From: Sphingopyxis terrae subsp. terrae NBRC 15098
GTDB lineage: Bacteria > Pseudomonadota > Alphaproteobacteria > Sphingomonadales > Sphingomonadaceae
DNA length: 34,509 nt
Assembly (NCBI RefSeq): GCF_001598815.1
Contig: NZ_BCZQ01000038.1
Location: 1 to 34,509 of the forward strand
Reading direction: 5' to 3'
The stretch's first letter is position 1. Each line of letters opens with the position of its first letter. The translations under genes were made by a program, and so were the position numbers. Under the pieces are notes generated by a model. That model worked only from the letters and a program-made list of their open reading frames with translations. It searched no databases and was not told the DNA's origin. Positions 15,521 to 24,709 of this stretch are shown here, piece by piece.

Positions 15521-17442
15521 CCGGCGATCTCCGTCACTTCATATGTGACCTCTGCCGAAATGATTTCGTCGTCCAATGGCTGGTCCGCTGCGCTTGTTAC
15601 CTGATAGGCGAGCGAGCCAGTGTAGCCGCTGCCGCCGATAGATTGCCATCCATCATTCAGGAAGCGCGGGAGGCTTTCGACCCATTGCGACTGCCCCCAG
15701 ATGCCCGATCCCCACGTCGATCCTGCGATGATCGGCGTTGCGCTCGGTGCAGCGGGAAGAGTCTCGCTGTAATCGCCTTGCCATGACACGCGCACCGAAA
15801 CCTGAGCCGAAGCCCGCGTGATATAGCGCCCGATCCGCGGAACCTTGCGCGAACCAGGCGCGCCGAAGTCGTCGAACAGTGGCACGACTGCGCCGGTATA
15901 GGGCAAGCCATCATCGGCGCCGGTTTCATTGGCGAGGAAAACGCCGCCTTCGGTCGATCCGAAGAACAGACGCCCCTCGAAAACCTCCATGCAGCGCACA
16001 TCCCATCCAGTGAAGCGCGCCCATGCTCCGGTTTCGGTATTCGAGATAAACAGCACCGGAGGAAGGCCAGAAAGACCAGTCGGCGGCGCAAAGGCTGCGA
16101 TTTTCTGTTCCGGCCACACCTCGCCGTGCCATTGCTCAAGCCCGCGCTGATCGACGGCGTTGCTCCATGCATCGGCGATCGGATAGGAGATACTCGCGAC
16201 ATTGAGCGCAGTCAGGTCAAGCTCGATCGCCTTCGACAGCGGGACAAGACCGATCGACGTTGCAATCGCGATATCGCCAGCGCCGCGGATGAATGCATTT
16301 TTCCCCAAGGGCTTTCCGACACGGTAGACGCCGACTTGCGACCATGTAGCCGTGTCGTCGGGCGACAGACCTTGGAAGATGACGACCTCGCCCTCCGATG
16401 ACACGAAGGCATTTTGTTCGGATAGGCCGCCATCTCCTCCCGAAGAAAGAGACCAGCGCTGGCCAAACAGAAGCGAGCCACCGATTGCAAATATCCCGGC
16501 CATGGGGAATTTCGTCGCGTCCCCGCCCACGCTGTCAACGTCGAGATACCAAGCATCCATCGTGTCTTTCTGCACGAAATAGAGGCGATTCTTGTAGGTC
16601 CAGACGAAAGACATGTCGGCGGACGTGATGCCCGCGTCAAAAGCTATGCCAGGCAGATAGTCGCTTTCTGCGCCGTTCGCGGTCGCTTCCCCGCCATCGC
16701 CATCGGTCAGCGTCTCATCGTCCTGAAACGGGCCTCCGGTGACTTCGTAGATATAGAGCACGCCCTCGCCGCCGCCCAAGTCCTCGATCGCCCAGATGGT
16801 CCCGGTCGCCCCGGATGTGCCGCCCGTGACCGTATCGCCGACCGTAAACGGCGCGACCTCTGCGTCATAGGAAAGAACCTGAATCCCGCCCTCGACATAG
16901 GGATAGAAAACCGCGCCATCGTAGATGAATCCGGTATCGCTGCCATTCACCCCGATCAGGAAAATCCCCCCCGAAGAGGCGAATTGCACGACCGACCAAT
17001 CGCCGCTGGTGAATGCGCCCATAACGCTCAGGAATTGCGTGGACGACCATCCGAAAACATCGCCGTTTTCGTCGGCAAGAGCGTCCCCTCCTTCTGTCGC
17101 CAGTTCAGCATCGGTCGCAAATTCAACATCGGTGATGTCGTAAATCGTCGTGTCGGTGGCGCCGAACAATTTGCGGTTCGGGCCGGAATTATAGGAGAAC
17201 AGCGCCTTTGCGTCCTCGGTCCCGTTGCCGAGCGTGCAATGCCGGCGCTTGCCGCGGCGAAGCATGACGCTCGTCGCGCGCGGAATGAAATTGTCGAGGA
17301 TGGCCGCGCCTTGCGTTGCCTTTCCATCCTGCCCATGCGGGACGGCAAGCGCACGGTTGCTGATCCAGCCAGCCATCGGCGCCGGGATCTTCCTGATCTG
17401 CGATTTGCGCTGCGTCGGGCGCTGCAGGGTGCGGCCATACAT
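15517..17442 (-). CDS. Tail nozzle / tail hub-like protein
   Basis: The 641-residue beta-rich protein begins with a conserved pattern: PAPMAGWISNRALA, GAAILDNFIPRATSVMLRRGKRR and ALFSYNSGPNRKLFGATDTTIYD. This is typical of podovirus tail proteins that follow the head-tail adaptor (nozzle or DNA-stabilising role). Repeated WxSL/WY/Y blades recur. Residues about 195-265 look like an inserted module (FTVGDTVTGGTSGATGTIWAIED ... DDETLTDGDGGEATANG), a Gly/Thr-rich unit seen in varied phage structural proteins. It overlaps the GNAT gene by 4 bases. Family name is inference from pattern and order. Confidence 0.7.
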   Translation of the reverse strand: MYGRTLQRPTQRKSQIRKIPAPMAGWISNRALAVPHGQDGKATQGAAILDNFIPRATSVMLRRGKRRHCTLGNGTEDAKALFSYNSGPNRKLFGATDTTIYDITDVEFATDAELATEGGDALADENGDVFGWSSTQFLSVMGAFTSGDWSVVQFASSGGIFLIGVNGSDTGFIYDGAVFYPYVEGGIQVLSYDAEVAPFTVGDTVTGGTSGATGTIWAIEDLGGGEGVLYIYEVTGGPFQDDETLTDGDGGEATANGAESDYLPGIAFDAGITSADMSFVWTYKNRLYFVQKDTMDAWYLDVDSVGGDATKFPMAGIFAIGGSLLFGQRWSLSSGGDGGLSEQNAFVSSEGEVVIFQGLSPDDTATWSQVGVYRVGKPLGKNAFIRGAGDIAIATSIGLVPLSKAIELDLTALNVASISYPIADAWSNAVDQRGLEQWHGEVWPEQKIAAFAPPTGLSGLPPVLFISNTETGAWARFTGWDVRCMEVFEGRLFFGSTEGGVFLANETGADDGLPYTGAVVPLFDDFGAPGSRKVPRIGRYITRASAQVSVRVSWQGDYSETLPAAPSATPIIAGSTWGSGIWGQSQWVESLPRFLNDGWQSIGGSGYTGSLAYQVTSAADQPLDDEIISAEVTYEVTEIAG

Positions 17443-18147
17443 TTATGCCGGTCCCAACTGCCAAGGCCATGCCAGATATGTCCCGCGCATGGGCGACCGG
17501 CGCCCGCTTCGATAGATGCGCGAGCCCTTGTCCTTCGCGGCCGATTCCGAAAGGGACAGCATGAAAGCCTCCTGATCGCCGCTAAAGTCCATCTTCTTCA
17601 TCTCGCGCCAGCGCCAGACGAGGCCAAGCGTCAAGAGACGCTCATTGAGCTTGAACGTGTCCGTGTCGGCGTCGAATTCCGCCTTGGGTTCGAGCGTGTC
17701 CCCCGAAACGGCATATTGGTTCGAGATATAGGGATAGGTTGCGGTCGTCCCATCGGACGGGGCGGGAGAGAAGTGAATCTGGTCCTGATAGATGATCCAG
17801 CATCCGGGGAAGCCGGTGAAGCCGCGATCGCGCCAATAAGTGAAATCGTTGATGTCGGTGACGCGGCAATACCCCCAAAGCCAACTGTTCGTGTCCTGGA
17901 TGTCGGCATGGAGCAACTGGCGCGAATAATCGGGCGGAAGCGAGAATTCGGTCGTCGTGCCATCGCCATTGATCTGCGCCAGTTTCGTCAGGCCCTGCCA
18001 ATCCGCAAAATCGACGATATCGTTCGCCACCTCGTTGACGAGGTCGCAAAGTTCGATATGCATCTGCTCCGACGAACCGAAGAACACCGAGGGGCGTTCA
18101 CCGATCAGCCGGATCGCAGCGGATTGCAGGGCCGTCAGGATGGTCAC
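17443..18147 (-). CDS. Head-tail adaptor protein (P22 gp4 / T7 gp11-like)
   Basis: The 234-residue protein has an N-terminal helical part (MTILTALQSAAIRLIGERPSVFFGSSEQMHIELCDLVNEVANDIVDFADWQGLTKL), then FSLPPDYSRQLLHADI and IIYQDQIHFSPAPSDGTTATYPYISN, and a helical end (LLTLGLVWRWREMKK). This order is typical of podovirus connector adaptors that sit below the portal. Start GTG 18147 overlaps the preceding stop; the end abuts the nozzle-like gene. Function by gene order and pattern. Confidence 0.75.
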   Translation of the reverse strand: MTILTALQSAAIRLIGERPSVFFGSSEQMHIELCDLVNEVANDIVDFADWQGLTKLAQINGDGTTTEFSLPPDYSRQLLHADIQDTNSWLWGYCRVTDINDFTYWRDRGFTGFPGCWIIYQDQIHFSPAPSDGTTATYPYISNQYAVSGDTLEPKAEFDADTDTFKLNERLLTLGLVWRWREMKKMDFSGDQEAFMLSLSESAAKDKGSRIYRSGRRSPMRGTYLAWPWQLGPA

Positions 18148-18881
18148 GCCGCTTCAAGCTCCGCTACCATGCGTTCTAGCGTGTCGCGCTTCGGATTGCC
18201 CGCGGGGCGCGAACCGGTGAGTGTTTTGATGCGCTCTTTCAGGTCGTCATCGCTCAGCGCCGCATAGGATTCATTCGCCGCCTGTTCCGCCTGCGCGATC
18301 TCGGCGGGGGTTGCTTCTTCGGCGGGCGGCGTCGATGCGCCGGCGGCTTTGAGCGCGGCGATCTCGGCCCGCAGCGCAGCGATCTCGTCGAGCGCCGCCG
18401 CGTTGCTGTTCTGGCTCGAAAGGAAGGCGCGCGCTGCCTCCCGCAGCTTGTTCGCGTGCATGCCCAGCGACTTTACCGCTTCGGGGCTCTGCATCTTGTC
18501 GAGCGCCTCGATCGAATAGACCTTCACGGCGCGGCAGAGCGAAAGCTGCTCCGGCGTCACGCCATATTGGCGCAGCATTTCAAGCGGCGTCCCCATCGCC
18601 TCTTGCGGGTTGCCTTCCTTGAAGGCGCGATACTGGTCCGCCCAGCGCTCGGCATAGGTGATGACGCGGTTGCCGTTCTTCGGGTCGCGCTGCCACATCG
18701 CGTGCGCGGGAAATACCGGCGAATAATTCTTCGACCCGGCGAAACGGACCTCGACCATCTCCTTGACCTCCATGACCGGGAAACCGGCCTTTTCGGACTT
18801 CGGGACATTCTCGATCTCGATCACCTTGAAAACCGGCGTGACGGTAATCTCGCGGTCGTCGATGATAGCCATGCGTGTCAT
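18144..18881 (-). CDS. Capsid-region hypothetical protein
   Basis: The 245-residue protein resembles a family found beside capsid genes in alphaproteobacterial podoviruses: EVRFAGSKNYSPVFPAHAMW, RVITYAERWADQYRAFKEG and GTPLEMLRQYGVTPEQLSLCRAVKVYSIEAL. A coiled segment (ALDEIAALRAEIAALKAAG, about 163-181) and a C-terminal SAP/HeH-like helical hairpin (LSDDDLKERIKTLTGSRPAG...TLERMV) follow. Role unknown; scaffold-, head-closure- or DNA-associated functions are possible. GAGGAGG lies 8 bases before ATG 18881. Confidence 0.6.
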   Translation of the reverse strand: MTRMAIIDDREITVTPVFKVIEIENVPKSEKAGFPVMEVKEMVEVRFAGSKNYSPVFPAHAMWQRDPKNGNRVITYAERWADQYRAFKEGNPQEAMGTPLEMLRQYGVTPEQLSLCRAVKVYSIEALDKMQSPEAVKSLGMHANKLREAARAFLSSQNSNAAALDEIAALRAEIAALKAAGASTPPAEEATPAEIAQAEQAANESYAALSDDDLKERIKTLTGSRPAGNPKRDTLERMVAELEAA

Positions 18882-18908
18882 TAATTTTTCCTCCTCGAAA
18901 TAGACGAA

Positions 18909-18928
18909 GGGGCGAGTTTCCCCGCCCC
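18909..18928 (-). terminator. Weak terminator-like hairpin after the decoration gene
   Basis: GGGGCG (18909-18914) pairs with CGCCCC (18923-18928) around an 8-base loop, just past the stop at 18937. On the minus strand the stem is followed by TTCGTCTATTTC, not a clean T run. Probably a partial terminator or a 3' end stabiliser that lets more capsid than tail mRNA accumulate. Confidence 0.35.
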
Positions 18929-18936
18929 CTCGATCA

Positions 18937-19299
18937 TCAGGGTGCCGTGCCCTTGGCAGCCCAGAACCGGTCGCCGGCGACGATCGTGCCGCTGTAGAAG
19001 CCGGTGTGCGGAGCGTAGAAGCCGCCCGAACCAGCCGCAGCGGTGATGTCGTCGGGGCCGTTGACCGTGAGCGCTACCTGCGTTCCAGGTGACGATGCAA
19101 CGGTGATCGAGCCCGACGCCTCGACGAAGATATACTCGCGGCCATTGTCGCCGAAAGCGGTGTCGCCGACCTGCGGGCTGCCGATCTGGCCAGCGCCAGC
19201 CGCACCGCGGCCAGCGCCTTCATACCAGACCTGATCCTTCTTCACGACCTGGTGAAGATTGGGGCCGAGGCTGGGATTCATGCGGAAAGGGGAAGTCAT
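18937..19299 (-). CDS. Putative capsid decoration/stabilisation protein
   Basis: The 120-residue beta-rich protein contains VGDTAFGDNGREYIFVEASGSITVASSPGTQVALT and GGFYAPHTGFYSGTIVAGDRFWA. It lies immediately downstream of the major capsid gene, the usual place for decoration or cement proteins. Function is inferred from position, size and composition; no specific family recognised. Confidence 0.6.
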   Translation of the reverse strand: MTSPFRMNPSLGPNLHQVVKKDQVWYEGAGRGAAGAGQIGSPQVGDTAFGDNGREYIFVEASGSITVASSPGTQVALTVNGPDDITAAAGSGGFYAPHTGFYSGTIVAGDRFWAAKGTAP

Positions 19300-19310
19300 T
19301 GCCCTGCTCC

Positions 19311-20324
19311 TTATTCGTTGGTGAGGATGCGATACGAGAACAGCGGGTTCTCAAGGACGAGCTGCCCCGACCAGACGATGCCCTGCGCGATCGCGTCCTG
19401 GTTGATCGGCCGCATCCCGTTTCCGGGATGGAACGGCACGAACGACTGACCGGGGAATTCGTAGAGCGAAAGCCCCTCGGTATCGACGCCGATCACGGTG
19501 TCTGCAGGCATGACGTTGCCGATGCCGCCCGCCGCCACGATATCGACCGGACCAGCCGGCGTCATATAGGTCAGGCCAGCGAAGCCGAGACGCGCAAGAC
19601 GCTCCGAAGCGAGGCGCTGGTGCGCCACGAACGAAGCCGAGATCGGCGCATAGGCGTTGGCGTCGGCGATCAGGAAGTCGGCATAGCGGCCGTTACGCGA
19701 GCGGGCGAGCGAGATATATTCGATGATCGGCCGCGCGGTCGTGCTGTCCCACGTGGTGTAGGGCGACACATCGCCGTTGGTGATATCGAAGGTGCTCGTG
19801 CGCCAGTTGGCAACGCTGCCACGATCGACGCCGCCATAGATGCCGGTGTTCGGCGTGATGGGGATTGCGCCGCCGAGGCCGATCATCTGACGGCCACCAG
19901 CGCCGGTGCCGTCACCGACCATGGAGGTTTCGAATTCCTCCTTCACCGACTTTTCCGCAGCGTCCATATAGAACGCCATCAGGTCGACGACTTCCTCCTC
20001 GCCGCTCGTATAGAGCAGTTCGGTGCCGTTCAGCGAGAACATGCCGACGACGCGCGACCAGTTGAACACCGCCGAGTTGAGAAGCTCTTTCGGGGTGATC
20101 TCGATCTTGTCGTAGCCGGTGAACCACTGCGCTTGCAGCTTGTCGAATTCGACCGGGATGCGAAGCTCGGGGCCGCCGGCGCGCTTGACCTTGATGCGGC
20201 CCTGATCGCGCAGGATGCGGGTGAGCGGGGTTGCGTTGTAAACGATGTCCTGGATCACCTTGGACCGGCGAGCCGTGGCAGCAGTCAAAAGCTGCCCATA
20301 ATTGCGATCGGGATTGATCGACAT
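19311..20324 (-). CDS. Major capsid protein
   Basis: The 337-residue protein begins MSINPDRNYGQLLTAATARRSKVIQDIVYNATPLTRILRDQG. It has ELRIPVEFDKLQAQWFTGYDKIEITPKE, a spine-helix-like stretch (EEVVDLMAFYMDAAEKSVKEEFETSMVG), FDITNGDVSPYTTWDS, and a C-terminal beta-rich part ending GQLVLENPLFSYRILTNE. This is the layout of HK97-fold coat proteins of podo- and siphoviruses. It lies between scaffold and decoration genes. The exact subfamily cannot be fixed here. Confidence 0.85.
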   Translation of the reverse strand: MSINPDRNYGQLLTAATARRSKVIQDIVYNATPLTRILRDQGRIKVKRAGGPELRIPVEFDKLQAQWFTGYDKIEITPKELLNSAVFNWSRVVGMFSLNGTELLYTSGEEEVVDLMAFYMDAAEKSVKEEFETSMVGDGTGAGGRQMIGLGGAIPITPNTGIYGGVDRGSVANWRTSTFDITNGDVSPYTTWDSTTARPIIEYISLARSRNGRYADFLIADANAYAPISASFVAHQRLASERLARLGFAGLTYMTPAGPVDIVAAGGIGNVMPADTVIGVDTEGLSLYEFPGQSFVPFHPGNGMRPINQDAIAQGIVWSGQLVLENPLFSYRILTNE

Positions 20325-20334
20325 GACGAAGCTC

Positions 20335-21489
20335 CTAGGCTTTCATGCGCCTCAATTCCTTGCGGATCGAATCTTCGATACTCTCGCCGCCAGCGGCTAC
20401 CGAATCGACATCTTCCGCCACGGAACCGGGCGATGACTTGATGGATTTGGTGGAGCCGCCGAAGTCTGCGTCAGCGCGGCGATCAGGGGCAGGCTCGGAA
20501 GGGATCGCCGGGCTGACATTCGAGGGCGGATTGATCCGCGCAGCCATGTCGTAAGCCACCGCGAGCCGATCGGACGGGCTCAGGCCTGCCGGAACCTTAC
20601 CAGACTGGAGAAAAAACGCAATATCTTCCTCCAATTCCCGATATCTGGGATTTTTCGCGGCGAAAGGCTCGATAATCTCGCGCGCCGCAGCTTCCGCCTT
20701 CATGCGTTCGATCTCGGCGCGCAGGCTCTCGACCTCGCTGTCGCCGCGGGCCTGCATTTCCTGCTGCTGGCTCCGCTGCATGATCTGCTGATAGCCCTGC
20801 GGTCCCTGCTGCGAGAGGAATTGCGCGACTTCCATGATGTTGATCGGCTGCCCGTCAGCCTTACGCGGACCGACTTCGGCCAGGATAGCATTGAGCGCCG
20901 CGATCGGATTCTGCTGCATCGTGTTTTCGATGTGATTCAGCTTCAACAGGCTCTCGCGAAGGTCGCGGCCATTGCTTTTCGCCAGCTCGTCGAATTCGCG
21001 CAGGTCGTCGTAGCGCTTGTATGCCTCGGTCGCCTTTTCGGCCTCCGACAGCACGCGATTGACTTCGGCCTTCACCTCGTTCGGCGTGTTGCGCCAAAGC
21101 TCCTTCGCGCGGGGGAGGAAATTGGCAGGCGCGTCGGGATGGCGCGACTTGCCTTCCTTCTGCTCGCCATCCTTGGCGGCGGCGTCGTCCGGTTCCGCTG
21201 CGACTTCGGCGTCGTCCTTCGCCTCGGTCTTGGCTTCCGGCTTCTCCTCGGTCTTGGCCGGCTCCTTTTCCGCCTTGGCGTCGTCCTTGGGCGCCGGGTC
21301 CGCTTTCGGTTCGTCCTTGGCTTCCGCCTCAGGCTTTTCCTCGACCTTGGGCGCGTCCATCTCTTTCAGCGCCGCGTCGATGTCGTCGCGCGCCGAAGGG
21401 ATCGGCGCCGGCTCAGAAATCTTCGGAGCGCCTGCGCCTGCCGCGCTCGGCCCGGGATCGGTGTCAATAGTCGTCGAAAGCGTGTCCAT
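20335..21489 (-). CDS. Scaffolding protein
   Basis: The 384-residue protein has a long low-complexity Lys/Glu/Ala/Asp/Pro N-terminal part (about 40-115). A conserved-looking segment PANFLPRAKELWRNTPNEVKAEVNRVL and a coiled-coil/helical core (SEVESLRAEIERMKAEAA) follow. It ends in a basic, helical tail (IEDSIRKELRRMKA), like the coat-binding helix-turn-helix of P22-type scaffolds. It sits directly before the coat gene. Known scaffolds guide procapsid assembly and then leave. Confidence 0.8.
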   Translation of the reverse strand: MDTLSTTIDTDPGPSAAGAGAPKISEPAPIPSARDDIDAALKEMDAPKVEEKPEAEAKDEPKADPAPKDDAKAEKEPAKTEEKPEAKTEAKDDAEVAAEPDDAAAKDGEQKEGKSRHPDAPANFLPRAKELWRNTPNEVKAEVNRVLSEAEKATEAYKRYDDLREFDELAKSNGRDLRESLLKLNHIENTMQQNPIAALNAILAEVGPRKADGQPINIMEVAQFLSQQGPQGYQQIMQRSQQQEMQARGDSEVESLRAEIERMKAEAAAREIIEPFAAKNPRYRELEEDIAFFLQSGKVPAGLSPSDRLAVAYDMAARINPPSNVSPAIPSEPAPDRRADADFGGSTKSIKSSPGSVAEDVDSVAAGGESIEDSIRKELRRMKA

Positions 21490-21491
21490 GT

Positions 21492-21872
21492 TCAGTCCTC
21501 CAGAAAAACGGGTTGGGGGACGTTCCCATTCCGCACGTCCGCCATGGCAGCGCGAATGTCATCCCGGCGCTGTTTCTGGTCGTAATCGTAGGTCTTACTC
21601 GGCAGTTCTTCGTTGTGGCCAAGCTCGAAATATCGCTCGCCCTTCTTGTTGCCTTCCGGCGTCAGGCTGTGGCGATAGGAGGCGAGACTGTCGTGCAGCC
21701 TGCCGTCAGCCCCCATGCGCGGGGCGATGCAGTCAGAAACCACCATCGGAGCGGAAACCAGCCGCCAAGCGCCCGCGCCGCACGCGCAAGTCTGGGCATC
21801 GCCAAACTGCGCCAACGGCACGAAGCGCTCGAAACGGTGGCCCCCATCGCAGGCGAAGTCGTAGAGCGGCAT
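21492..21872 (-). CDS. FmdB-type zinc-ribbon protein
   Basis: The 126-residue protein starts MPLYDFACDGGHRFERFVPLAQF and has CACGAG 10-15 residues on, the FmdB-like regulatory zinc-ribbon pattern (C..GH.FE ... C.CG). The C-terminal half (ERYFELGHNEELPSKTYDYDQKQRRDDIRAAM) is charged. Such genes are frequent between portal and scaffold in alphaproteobacterial podoviruses; role unknown. It overlaps the upstream gene by one base. Confidence 0.7.
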   Translation of the reverse strand: MPLYDFACDGGHRFERFVPLAQFGDAQTCACGAGAWRLVSAPMVVSDCIAPRMGADGRLHDSLASYRHSLTPEGNKKGERYFELGHNEELPSKTYDYDQKQRRDDIRAAMADVRNGNVPQPVFLED

Positions 21873-22087
21873 CAGAAGCCAGTCTCCGCGTTCCAGCCAT
21901 CGAGCCAGTGGTCGCGCAAGCTGCCCTTTCGGTGCGGGCTTTCGCGATCGCTGATGCCCGACATGCGTGCCTTGCGGCCCTGCTCATAAGCGGATTGCTC
22001 CGCCGCCGAGCGTTCAGGCGTCTTGTGCTCGCGCGGCGCTGCCTTCTTGGCCGGCTTTTTCGCCGGTGCCTTCTTGCGCGCGGTCAT
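21872..22087 (-). CDS. Lys-rich protein with ribosome-modulation-factor-like tail
   Basis: The 71-residue protein has a Lys/Ala/Pro-rich basic start (RKKAPAKKPAKKAAP), then AYEQGRKARMSGI...HWLDGWNAETG, which resembles the RMF pattern ('A...G..A...G....P......W..GW..A'). RMF binds ribosomes in stationary-phase bacteria, but phage copies could act differently. ATGA overlaps at both ends. Confidence 0.55.
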   Translation of the reverse strand: MTARKKAPAKKPAKKAAPREHKTPERSAAEQSAYEQGRKARMSGISDRESPHRKGSLRDHWLDGWNAETGF

Positions 22088-22281
22088 GCCTGCAACGCCG
22101 TCACGATGTTCGCCGCGGTGCTGCTGCCGGTAAGGGCTGCGATCTCGGTCTTGCTCGCGATCGCGTCGGCAATGTCGGCATCGGTCGGGATCGCAGCGGA
22201 AACCGCCGTGATCTGCGCAACCAGTTCGGATGCCAGTTCGGGCGTCATGCCCAGTTCGATCAGTCGTCGTGCGTCAGCCAT
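22084..22281 (-). CDS. Small head-region protein (RLIELGM type)
   Basis: The 65-residue protein begins MADARRLIELGMTPELASELVAQI, a pattern common in very small genes beside portal or coat genes in phages, and ends with ALTGSSTAANIVTALQA. ATG 22281 has AGGAG 8 bases upstream; the longer frame to 22332 runs into the portal end. Function unknown. Confidence 0.65.
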   Translation of the reverse strand: MADARRLIELGMTPELASELVAQITAVSAAIPTDADIADAIASKTEIAALTGSSTAANIVTALQA

Positions 22282-22291
22282 TGTAGTGCTC

Positions 22292-24709
22292 CTATGGTGT
22301 GGGAAGGTGCTCGATGATGACGGGGGTCGCACCTTCGGTAAGCGTCACGGCAATGCCGCCCGTCTCGACTTCGGTAAGGACAGGCGCGCCTTCCTCGGCG
22401 TCGTCCATCTCGCCTGCGTCGTCGTCCATGCCTTCGAGTTCGGCATCGGCGCGCTCATTGTCGATTTGCTGCTGCTGCGCGCCCATGCTCTGGTCCGCGG
22501 CGCGGAATTCGATCTCTTTGAGGCTCTTGAATTCGTCGAGCGCCTGATTGTTGATCGCGACCCCGGCGTCGGATAGCGCCTTGATCGTGTCCGCGCGCAG
22601 CTTGTCGATCTCGGCCTGCGCCTTTTCGGCAGCGACGGCGTTGTTCTCCGCCTGCTGGCGTAGCTTTTCGAGTTCCATGTCGGCCTTGCGCTGCGATTCC
22701 GCGGCCTTGACCTGCATCTCCATGATCTTGCGCTGCGATTCCGCTTCCTTCGCGGCAGAATCGGCCTGCACCTTCTCCATCGCGGCCTGCGCCTTCATCT
22801 GCTCGGCCTCGGCGAGCTTGTTCTGCGCGGCGATCAGCTCTTGACTATCACCCTGTCCCTGCGCGGCCGCGGCTGCCATCTGCGGCGCCTGGTCGATGAA
22901 TTCCTCGATCGCCCCGTCGAGATCGCGGCCCGCACGATATGGTGCGAGCACGAACTTCATCATGGCGCCGGCGAGCTTTGCGCCGCTTTCGCCCATGCTG
23001 GCGAGCCCCATCAGCGATTGCGATGCCGCCGAGAATTGCGACAGGAATTCGTTACGCGACTGCTTTTCCTGCAATTCATCGGTCAGGATCGTGCTGCTGC
23101 TCTCGATCTCGAAGATGAAATTGCGCGCGCGGTCATCGCGAAGCAGCGCGACGACATCTTCGATCGGCACCTGGTTCTGCGCCTCTTGCAGCATCGGGCC
23201 GTATTTCGCGAGAATCTGCTGCTGAGCCTGCTGCACGGCCTGCTGAGCCTGCTGCGGGTCCATCTGGGCGGCGTTCTCGCGCACCTTGTCCGCCATCGCC
23301 TTGATCTCGGCTTCGGCGGCTTTCTCGACCTCCTTGATGCGCTTTTCGATGCTCGCCTTGGTCGGAATTTCCATCTGCGACATGTCGAGCATTTGCTGCT
23401 GCGGGAATTTCTCGGCGATGATCTCCGCCGCGATCGCCACAGCATCGGCGGCCACGCGCTGCAATTCAGTGCTTTTCTCGCGAACCCGGACAGAGCCATA
23501 TTGCGACTTGAGCTGCTGGGCGCCGAGCGTCTCGTCAGCATCGGTTGCGCCGCGCATGATGTCGGAGATGCCGGACAGTTCGTAGAAGTTCTGGATCAGT
23601 GTTGCGCGCGCTTCGATAAGCCCCTGAATGGCCTGCGCCAGTTCGTTGAGCGGGAGCCATTGCACGAAACCGGTGGCGTCCTGCATCATCGCTGCCTGCG
23701 GGACGGGTACCAACATGCTATCGTCCACGTCCGAGCGAATGAGTTGCTCGACCGCATCGCCAACGTCACCGCCGGCGGGGATCAGGCCCTTCATGCGAAC
23801 CTTGTCGAGCAGCGAGTAGATGCGCCGCGTCAGTTCGCTGATCTTGCTGAAATGGACGGAGTAGCGCTCCCAATCGGGAACGGGAATCAGGCTGCGGCGG
23901 CGGAGCGTAGCATAGGCCGGGCGCGGGCACGGGAAGAAGCCGTTAAGCTTGAGGTGCGGCTCCCCGCTGTCGAGGTAAACATCAACGCCTTCCGTGACCC
24001 AGAATACCTTACCCTCGGCTTTGTGCCAGACCTCCCAGACCTTGGCCTTGGGCGTGTTCGCGCGCGATTCCGCCTCATAATCTTCGCGGTCGCGCCGCTT
24101 GGTGAAGCTCGCGCCCTGATATGCATCGCCGCTGGCCTTGCTGAAACGCTTGCGCATCTCGCGCTTCGTCATCCACGATGCCGCCGCTACCCATCCAACC
24201 TCGCACCATTTGCGCGCGGGCTCGTGAAGAAAATCGAGCCGGTCCTTGTGCTCGACGCAAATCTCGTGGCCTTCGTCCTCGACCTCATGCCGGACCCACA
24301 GTGCGCCGCGGCCCGCGAAAAGCAGGTCGTCGCGGGTGTGCGTCATGATGTCGTTGATGTTGGTGCGCTTGAACACCGAAATGGCGCATCGTTCGAGCAG
24401 TTCGGCCGTCGTCGTGTTGACCGGCTTTCCGTCCTTGAACAGCGGCGAGACGACGGGCTGCGGCGGTCGGGCATAGATCGCCGGTTTCATCACCTCGAAC
24501 GACGACCAGAACAGGTCAAGCTCGCTGTCGCGCCAGTCATAGCCATCGACGAACGAGCGCAGCGTGTCGCCTTCGAGGCTGTAAATCTCATCGATGACCT
24601 GGCACGTCGTCTGCCACTCGCGAAACGTGTCCTCAGCCTTGCGAATGGCCGTCAGGATCGCTTTCGACGACTTTGTTTCGCCCTCGAAGGTTTCGTCTTC
24701 GTCGGTCAT
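22292..24709 (-). CDS. Portal protein
   Basis: The 805-residue protein follows the large terminase by ATGA overlap. Its first 400 residues carry portal-like features (EWQTTCQVIDEIYS, FEVMKPAIYARPPQPVVSP, DDLLFAGRGALWVRHE, WERYSVHFSKISELTRRIYSLLDKVRMKG, NFYELSGISDIMRGAT). The next 350 are a very long Gln/Ala/Glu-rich helical region (QQAQQAVQQAQQQILAKYG; SQELIAAQNKLAEAEQMKAQ), like the extended C-terminal barrel of P22-type portals. An acidic end follows. It forms the ring through which DNA enters and leaves. Large for the family (P22 about 725). Confidence 0.88.
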   Translation of the reverse strand: MTDEDETFEGETKSSKAILTAIRKAEDTFREWQTTCQVIDEIYSLEGDTLRSFVDGYDWRDSELDLFWSSFEVMKPAIYARPPQPVVSPLFKDGKPVNTTTAELLERCAISVFKRTNINDIMTHTRDDLLFAGRGALWVRHEVEDEGHEICVEHKDRLDFLHEPARKWCEVGWVAAASWMTKREMRKRFSKASGDAYQGASFTKRRDREDYEAESRANTPKAKVWEVWHKAEGKVFWVTEGVDVYLDSGEPHLKLNGFFPCPRPAYATLRRRSLIPVPDWERYSVHFSKISELTRRIYSLLDKVRMKGLIPAGGDVGDAVEQLIRSDVDDSMLVPVPQAAMMQDATGFVQWLPLNELAQAIQGLIEARATLIQNFYELSGISDIMRGATDADETLGAQQLKSQYGSVRVREKSTELQRVAADAVAIAAEIIAEKFPQQQMLDMSQMEIPTKASIEKRIKEVEKAAEAEIKAMADKVRENAAQMDPQQAQQAVQQAQQQILAKYGPMLQEAQNQVPIEDVVALLRDDRARNFIFEIESSSTILTDELQEKQSRNEFLSQFSAASQSLMGLASMGESGAKLAGAMMKFVLAPYRAGRDLDGAIEEFIDQAPQMAAAAAQGQGDSQELIAAQNKLAEAEQMKAQAAMEKVQADSAAKEAESQRKIMEMQVKAAESQRKADMELEKLRQQAENNAVAAEKAQAEIDKLRADTIKALSDAGVAINNQALDEFKSLKEIEFRAADQSMGAQQQQIDNERADAELEGMDDDAGEMDDAEEGAPVLTEVETGGIAVTLTEGATPVIIEHLPTP

